A DNA stretch of 50,396 nt from Methylophilaceae bacterium (GTDB taxonomy: Bacteria > Pseudomonadota > Gammaproteobacteria > Burkholderiales > Methylophilaceae), in NCBI GenBank assembly GCA_947379975.1, contig CANCPF010000012.1, positions 1-50,396 on the forward strand. The letters run 5' to 3'. The notes beneath the pieces were generated by a model. The model was not told where the DNA came from, ran no database searches, and was given only the letters and a program-made list of their open reading frames with translations. The translations under genes were made by a program, and so were the position numbers. Shown here piece by piece: positions 45,987-50,396 of the stretch. Position 1 is the stretch's first letter. Every line of letters begins with the position of its first letter.

Positions 45987-46817
45987 TTAGCTGACCGCGT
46001 TAGTGCGACGACTAAACCACCATTGCAAGCCATTAATCGCAAACAGCAATAGGAATGAAATAACCAGCATGACTACCGCCACGGCGGTAGCACCAGCGTA
46101 ATCGTATTGTTCTAATTTGGTGATAATGATTAGTGGCGTAATTTCTGACACCATCGGCATATTGCCTGCAATAAAAATCACTGAGCCATACTCGCCAATC
46201 GCACGGGCAAATGAGAGTGCAAAGCCAGTCAATAGCGCAGGCCAAATGGCGGGAAGTATTATTTTATAAAATGTTTGCCAGCGATTAGCGCCTAGGCTGG
46301 CAGCAGCTTCCTCGGTTTCGGCTTCTAAATCTTCTAACACCGGTTGCACGGTACGTACGACAAAAGGCAGGCCGATAAATGTAAGTGCAATCACCACACC
46401 TAATGGCGTAAATGCTACCTTAATTCCATGGGGTTCAAGCCAAGCGCCAATCCAGCCATTGCTCGAATAAACTGCGGTTAAAGCAATACCGGCAACCGCT
46501 GTTGGCAATGCAAAAGGTAAGTCGACTAAAGCATCGATAATCTTCTTACCCGTAAATTGATAGCGCACTAAGACCCATGCCGTCAGCAAGCCAAATACAC
46601 CGTTGATTAACGCTGCTATTAATGATGCGCCAAAAGTAAGCTTATATGAAGCCAGTACTCTAGGGGCGGTGACGACAGCCCAAAACTCATGCAGACTTAA
46701 CTCTGTCGTTTTAATAAAAGCAGCTGATAATGGAATCAGCACAATTAAACTTAAATAAAAGATGGTGTAGCCTAGTGATAAGTTAAATCCTGGTAATATG
46801 TTTTTGTGTTTTGCCAT
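45987..46817 (-). CDS. cysT: Sulfate ABC transporter permease CysT
   Basis: Second membrane subunit of the sulfate importer, about six helices. The opening LPGFNLSLGYTIFYLSLIVL and the EAA loop EEAAASLGANRWQTFYKIIL, followed by RAIGEYGSVIFIAGN, match CysT (CysU). Length 276 aa is normal. It follows the small TOBE gene after about 66 bases. Confidence 0.95.
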   Translation of the reverse strand: MAKHKNILPGFNLSLGYTIFYLSLIVLIPLSAAFIKTTELSLHEFWAVVTAPRVLASYKLTFGASLIAALINGVFGLLTAWVLVRYQFTGKKIIDALVDLPFALPTAVAGIALTAVYSSNGWIGAWLEPHGIKVAFTPLGVVIALTFIGLPFVVRTVQPVLEDLEAETEEAAASLGANRWQTFYKIILPAIWPALLTGFALSFARAIGEYGSVIFIAGNMPMVSEITPLIIITKLEQYDYAGATAVAVVMLVISFLLLFAINGLQWWFSRRTNAVS

Positions 46818-46883
46818 GTGATACCAATTTTAGTACGGGCTACTAATCTTGTTAGATTGGCAGCCTGTACTTAACCTTTATTT

Positions 46884-47099
46884 TTATAACCTTGCGATAG
46901 AAACGTCAGTTGCTTTGACCAAGGCCAGCACTTCAGAACCAATGTCTAGGGCTAGCTCTTTGATGGAACGTGTAGTAATTACCGAGGTAATCACACCGGA
47001 GGTTGTTTCAACTGCCACTTCTGAAACTACATCACCCCAAGTTATATCTTTGATTCTTCCGCGTAATTGATTGCGGACATTAACTGCTAATAAAGCCAT
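46884..47099 (-). CDS. Single-domain TOBE (molbindin-like) protein
   Basis: 71-aa protein forming one TOBE/Mop domain: VNVRNQLRGRIKDITWGDV at the start, VAVETTSGVITSVIT in the middle, and LDIGSEVLALVKATDVSIA at the end. Such molbindins bind molybdate or related oxyanions as oligomers. The ATG at 47099 has a perfect AAGGAG site; the open frame upstream to 47174 (MRVIQY...) is unlikely to be translated. It lies between sbp and cysT in a sulfate operon, which suggests a role in sensing, buffering or sorting oxyanions. CysA has its own TOBE domain, so this is an extra copy. Confidence 0.88.
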   Translation of the reverse strand: MALLAVNVRNQLRGRIKDITWGDVVSEVAVETTSGVITSVITTRSIKELALDIGSEVLALVKATDVSIARL

Positions 47100-47190
47100 T
47101 ATGGTTTCTCCTTTAGCATCGACAGGCGTTAAGCCAAGTAGATGCGTGTTTGTAATATATTGAATAACTCTCATCTAATTCGGTGACGAT

Positions 47191-48201
47191 CTATTTTTGG
47201 TAAATCTGATCGAAAGTGCCGCCGTCAGCAAAGTGCTTCTTCTGCGCTACTTGCCATCCACCAAAGTCATTATCAATTTTTACCAAGTTCACTTTTGGGA
47301 ACTGTGATTCATACTTTTTAGCCACAGAAGCTAGAGTTGGGCGGTAGTAGTTCTTAGCCGCAATCTCTTGACCTTCTTCGGTGTATAAGTATTCTAGGTA
47401 AGCTTTGGCAACCACTTCAGTGCCATGCTTCTTAGCGAACTTGTCGACCACGGTAACTGGTGGTTCTGCCAAGATGGAAAGTGAAGGCACAACAATTTCA
47501 AACTTGCCTACGCCCAATTCTTTTTGTGCCAAGAATGCTTCGTTTTCCCAAGCGAGTAACACATCACCAATACCGCGTTCTACAAACGTTGTTGTTGAGC
47601 CACGAGCGCCAGTATCAAGAACGGGAACGTTCTTAAATAGCTTACCGATAAATTCCTTAGTTTTAGCTTCATCGTTGCCGTCATGTTTCTGAGCGTATGC
47701 CCAAGCCGCTAGGTAATTCCAACGTGCACCCCCTGATGTTTTAGGGTTTGGAGTAATTACAGAAACACCTGGTTTAACTAAATCATCCCAATCTTTGATG
47801 TTTTTTGGGTTGCCTTTACGCACCAGTAAAACGATGGTTGATGTGTAAGGGGAGCTATTGTGCGGCAAGCGTGTTTGCCAATCTTTAGGAATTAGTTTTC
47901 CTTTTTCCTGCAATTGGTCCACGTCATAGGCTAAAGCCAATGTTGCCACGTCAGCATCTAAGCCATCAATAATGGCGCGTGCCTGTTTTCCTGATCCACC
48001 ATGAGAGCCTTTAACTGTCACTTTGTCACCAGTTTTAGCTAACCAAAACTTGCTAAATGCAGCGTTAAAATCTTGGTAGAGTTCACGCGTTGGGTCGTAA
48101 GAAACATTGAGTAAGCTAATGTCTTTTGCCGACGCCGTGAGTGGTGCAGCGGCGCCAAACGCTGCCGCTAGCAGTGCAATGGCGAGTAATGATTTTTTCA
48201 T
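47191..48201 (-). CDS. sbp: Periplasmic sulfate-binding protein
   Basis: Captures sulfate in the periplasm for CysTWA. It has a signal peptide (MKKSLLAIALLAAAFGAAAP..., cut after SASA or nearby). LLNVSYDPTRELY, GSHGGSGKQARA and PKTSGGARWNYLAAW are the sulfate-binding loops of the Sbp/CysP family. Length 336 aa is normal. It lies 18 bases after the porin gene, so the two are likely co-transcribed. Confidence 0.95.
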   Translation of the reverse strand: MKKSLLAIALLAAAFGAAAPLTASAKDISLLNVSYDPTRELYQDFNAAFSKFWLAKTGDKVTVKGSHGGSGKQARAIIDGLDADVATLALAYDVDQLQEKGKLIPKDWQTRLPHNSSPYTSTIVLLVRKGNPKNIKDWDDLVKPGVSVITPNPKTSGGARWNYLAAWAYAQKHDGNDEAKTKEFIGKLFKNVPVLDTGARGSTTTFVERGIGDVLLAWENEAFLAQKELGVGKFEIVVPSLSILAEPPVTVVDKFAKKHGTEVVAKAYLEYLYTEEGQEIAAKNYYRPTLASVAKKYESQFPKVNLVKIDNDFGGWQVAQKKHFADGGTFDQIYQK

Positions 48202-48219
48202 TTGGTATGGTCCTTTTAA

Positions 48220-49677
48220 TTAGTATGAAAGTTGTAGGCGAGTAAATAGTGCTTTTTCATCGGGTCGATCAGCTATGCTTGTAAATAATCCTGAAGTTGA
48301 GCTACCACCACCTTTGAACGATGTTTGTTCATAATTTAAGACTACTTTTACATTTTGGTTTAGGTACCAATTGACACCGGTTGCCCAAGATTTTGCTGAG
48401 CTTGCATTAACCCTTGGGTCTGCATAGCCGGTGGGGGCTAATGAACTTGTCTGAAATGCCTTACTATCGATATTATTTTCTTGATAGCGTGCCACTAACT
48501 CCCAAGCACCCCAGCCACCGCCGTCGGTATTAAATACTTGTATAGGTTTTACGCCTTTAAATGACGCGTCTTCACCAGTGAGCAAGTAGGAAACGGCTAT
48601 CTGCCAAGCATCGTTCTCTAGTTTGTCAGAGATAGTACCGTTAGTTACATCTTGCGATACGCGTGCATATTCTGTAATTACGCCGAATGGACCATAGTAG
48701 TAATAGGCTTGCGGTGAAATGCGCTCTCTCACGCCATTAGCAAATACTGAGCCCGTGGTATAGGCAAAGAAGCTAGATTGCTGTCCTGCAGTTTTGTATG
48801 CAGGTAAACCACTGGCGCCTGTTGCAATAGATCCCTTAAAATTACCGTGGGTTGCAGCAAGACCAAAGCCAAGTCCAGCAAGTACGCTGTCACTATCTTT
48901 GAACGGTGTAGTGAATAAGCGAGCCGCGTACTCTTTATCTACATTAGTATCTTGTACGGTTGTAATGTCGCCACCATCGACCACGCCGTTATAAATACCT
49001 ACAGAATAGTTAAGTTTTCCTTCAAGCACGTCACCATGAATGGCAGCACCAAGGTCGCGGTTTGGTAAAATGTTATTACTGACGTAACTGCGCTCAATGA
49101 ATTTAATGTCAGAGCCGCTCTGAAGTCTTTCTAGACCAACAAATGGTTTGAATTTACCGGCACGTACTTTAAATGAAGGCTGAAAGCGTGCGTCTATGTA
49201 GGCATCTACAATGCCGCTGGTGCTGGTAGCGCTTGCGGTTTTGGCTTCACCAAACTCAGGCGTAAAACGGAAGTCATATTTACCGAACACGGTGCCTTCA
49301 ATCGTTGGGCGAATACGTCTAAAATCAAAACCACTAATGTTTTTACCATCGCCTCCTAAACCATTTACATCGCTGAAATTGCGATTATCAATTTGTAAAA
49401 GCCCCTTTAATTTAATTGAATTTTTACCGTCAGCAGACTCTAATCCAAAGCCATTTTCGCTAGCTTTAACTACAGGAGTCGTTTTTTTGACGGCAGCTGT
49501 TTCTTCCGCTGAAATTTCACCTTGGCGTGCCAAGATTTTAACTTTCTGATCTAACTGCTGTACTAATGCACGTAGCTCTTCAAGTTCTGAGCTGTCATTA
49601 GCATGTGCAGCTAGTGGTAGTGAAATGATGCCGCTGGCAATAAGGGCCGTGGCGAATTTTGTAAATTTGAATTGCAT
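48220..49677 (-). CDS. Outer-membrane porin, phosphate-selective OprO/OprP-like family
   Basis: 485-aa outer-membrane protein. The signal peptide starts MQFKFTKFATALIASG and is cut near AHA. A short coiled-coil segment (SSELEELRALVQQLDQKVK) is followed by a 16-strand-type barrel ending in TRLQLSY with an aromatic last residue. NSIKLKGLLQID and FRRIRPTIEGTVFGKYDF are OprO/OprP features. An AGGAG site sets the start at 49677; the frame extends to 49722. Its place directly before sbp suggests it passes sulfate or sulfonates across the outer membrane rather than phosphate. Confidence 0.88.
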   Translation of the reverse strand: MQFKFTKFATALIASGIISLPLAAHANDSSELEELRALVQQLDQKVKILARQGEISAEETAAVKKTTPVVKASENGFGLESADGKNSIKLKGLLQIDNRNFSDVNGLGGDGKNISGFDFRRIRPTIEGTVFGKYDFRFTPEFGEAKTASATSTSGIVDAYIDARFQPSFKVRAGKFKPFVGLERLQSGSDIKFIERSYVSNNILPNRDLGAAIHGDVLEGKLNYSVGIYNGVVDGGDITTVQDTNVDKEYAARLFTTPFKDSDSVLAGLGFGLAATHGNFKGSIATGASGLPAYKTAGQQSSFFAYTTGSVFANGVRERISPQAYYYYGPFGVITEYARVSQDVTNGTISDKLENDAWQIAVSYLLTGEDASFKGVKPIQVFNTDGGGWGAWELVARYQENNIDSKAFQTSSLAPTGYADPRVNASSAKSWATGVNWYLNQNVKVVLNYEQTSFKGGGSSTSGLFTSIADRPDEKALFTRLQLSY

Positions 49678-49742
49678 TTTAATCTCCTGTTGTAAGCATC
49701 CAGTTTCCTGGTCAGCCCGCATGTTTAATTGTTAGAACTATT

Positions 49743-49979
49743 TTATTTAGCCGCTGCTTGTACAGTAGGATTGGATTTATTTATATCTTGGGTGAATCTA
49801 AGCTTTTCGCGCTTTTCTATTTGAGTAACACGGCCTTCGTGTAACAAGACTTCCACTGACCCGAAGCCGGAGCCTTGTTTTAGCTCTTCTACAATACGCA
49901 AAATCTCTTCATCTACATTGCGCTTAGGCGAAGTGTTGTTGAAGTTGCTACTTGCGGTCGTATGGTTGCTAGGTGTCAT
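49743..49979 (-). CDS. YezD family protein (DUF2292)
   Basis: 78-aa protein. The C-terminal half matches the YezD/DUF2292 family: EILRIVEELKQGSGFGSVEV followed by LHEGRVTQIEKREKLRF. The N-terminal 20 residues are Ser/Asn/Thr-rich and probably disordered. Family members are often found beside sulfate-uptake and cysteine-synthesis genes, as here, but their role is unknown. It is the first gene of the sulfate cluster. Confidence 0.85.
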   Translation of the reverse strand: MTPSNHTTASSNFNNTSPKRNVDEEILRIVEELKQGSGFGSVEVLLHEGRVTQIEKREKLRFTQDINKSNPTVQAAAK

Positions 49980-50396
49980 TTTTTAATCTCAAATCAAGTT
50001 CGTTAAATGCGAATGCATGCACTATATAAACTTTTAATAAGAATTAAAAAGAATATTTATTTATATATTTATAACTAAATTGAATATAAGAGTATATTTA
50101 AATCATGAATATGATTTGTGAGTAGCAATGTTACTTCTGTTAAAAAGTATTATTGCAAACAGCTTGCAGCGGATATTATTTCTAGATGATGACTGTCTGC
50201 TTCGGGTCGATATTTGTCGGTGAGATATTGTAGCTGACAGGCGGCTTTGGGGATATTCCAGCCACTGCTTATTAATTGGAGCATGACTAAAACTGGCTGA
50301 AACTTGCCACATGACGTTCAAATTAGCTAGCTCTAAAGCTGACGTTCAGAATCTTAAGGGCTGAATCAACTTACACTTTGAAGAATTTAAATACAG
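49980..50396. other. Promoter region of the sulfate cluster and a gene-free stretch
   Basis: The part 49990-50105 is extremely AT-rich, with A/T tracts and TTATAAATATATAAATAAAT-type runs. That suits a CysB-type activator site and promoter, though no exact box is clear (TATAGT near 50020 on the minus strand is a candidate -10). Beyond 50105 to the window end I see no gene: the 72-codon frame at 50103-50321 has no ribosome site and a composition unlike its neighbours. A fragment at 50191-50210 resembles one at 43944. Confidence 0.4.

Noticed and set aside
50103..50321. 72-codon minus-strand frame at the window end
   Set aside because: No ribosome site, Ser/Arg/Asn-rich random-looking composition and no recognisable family; it runs through a suspected decayed repeat.

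Overview
The window looks like an ordinary chromosomal segment of a Gram-negative betaproteobacterium. It leans AT-rich. It carries lipid A and Lol export genes and an rRNA operon. Gene order (the ribE-ribBX pair, yqgE-ruvX-pyrR-pyrB-pyrX, yggS-proC-yggT, xseB-ispA-dxs-folE2) and an exported MxaD-like protein suggest a methylotroph of the Methylophilaceae (Methylotenera-like). That placement is inference: no diagnostic methylotrophy enzyme lies inside the window. No insertion sequence, prophage, integrase or CRISPR array was seen.

Layout. Positions 1-306 hold the 5' end of a 16S rRNA gene (minus strand), preceded by a clear rrn leader (boxA, boxB hairpin, consensus promoter) and a tRNA-fMet gene with its own promoter and terminator. 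From 1029 to 10748 a long minus-strand envelope cluster reads, in transcription order, lolC-lolD-comEC-exbB-exbD-msbA-lpxK-ycaR-kdsB. Within it comEC is broken by three in-frame stop codons with no frameshift. From 10839 to 19230 the plus strand carries ribE-ribBX, yqgE-ruvX-pyrR-pyrB-pyrX and yggS-proC-yggT. Next come rng and maf (minus), marC-nudJ-mnmA (plus), a GST-like gene (minus), nadC, ilvB-ilvH-ilvC and psd (plus), rppH (minus), a YVTN beta-propeller protein and an exported SRPBCC/MxaD-like protein, an esterase, and xseB-ispA-dxs-folE2 (plus). A two-component system (minus) faces a small Asr-like secreted protein across a regulatory region rich in repeats. It is followed by an MFS transporter, a YdcH-like protein and aroC (minus). 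The window ends with a minus-strand sulfate cluster: yezD-porin-sbp-TOBE protein-cysT-cysW-cysA.

How the genes work together. The envelope cluster makes and activates Kdo, completes and flips lipid A, exports lipoproteins and energises the outer membrane. The pyr and rib genes supply pyrimidines and flavins, and each group contains a member that has lost catalytic residues (PyrX, and the RibX half of RibBX). The ilv genes make branched-chain amino acids. The ispA-dxs group makes isoprenoid precursors. The sulfate cluster combines a porin, a binding protein, two permeases, an ATPase, a small oxyanion-binding-type protein and a YezD protein.

The points most worth a second look are the nonsense-only comEC, the Asr-like gene with an OmpR/PhoB-type tandem repeat upstream, the propeller plus MxaD-like exported pair, and the molbindin-like gene inside the sulfate operon. 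I did not find a convincing wholly new system; most of the window is conserved housekeeping DNA.
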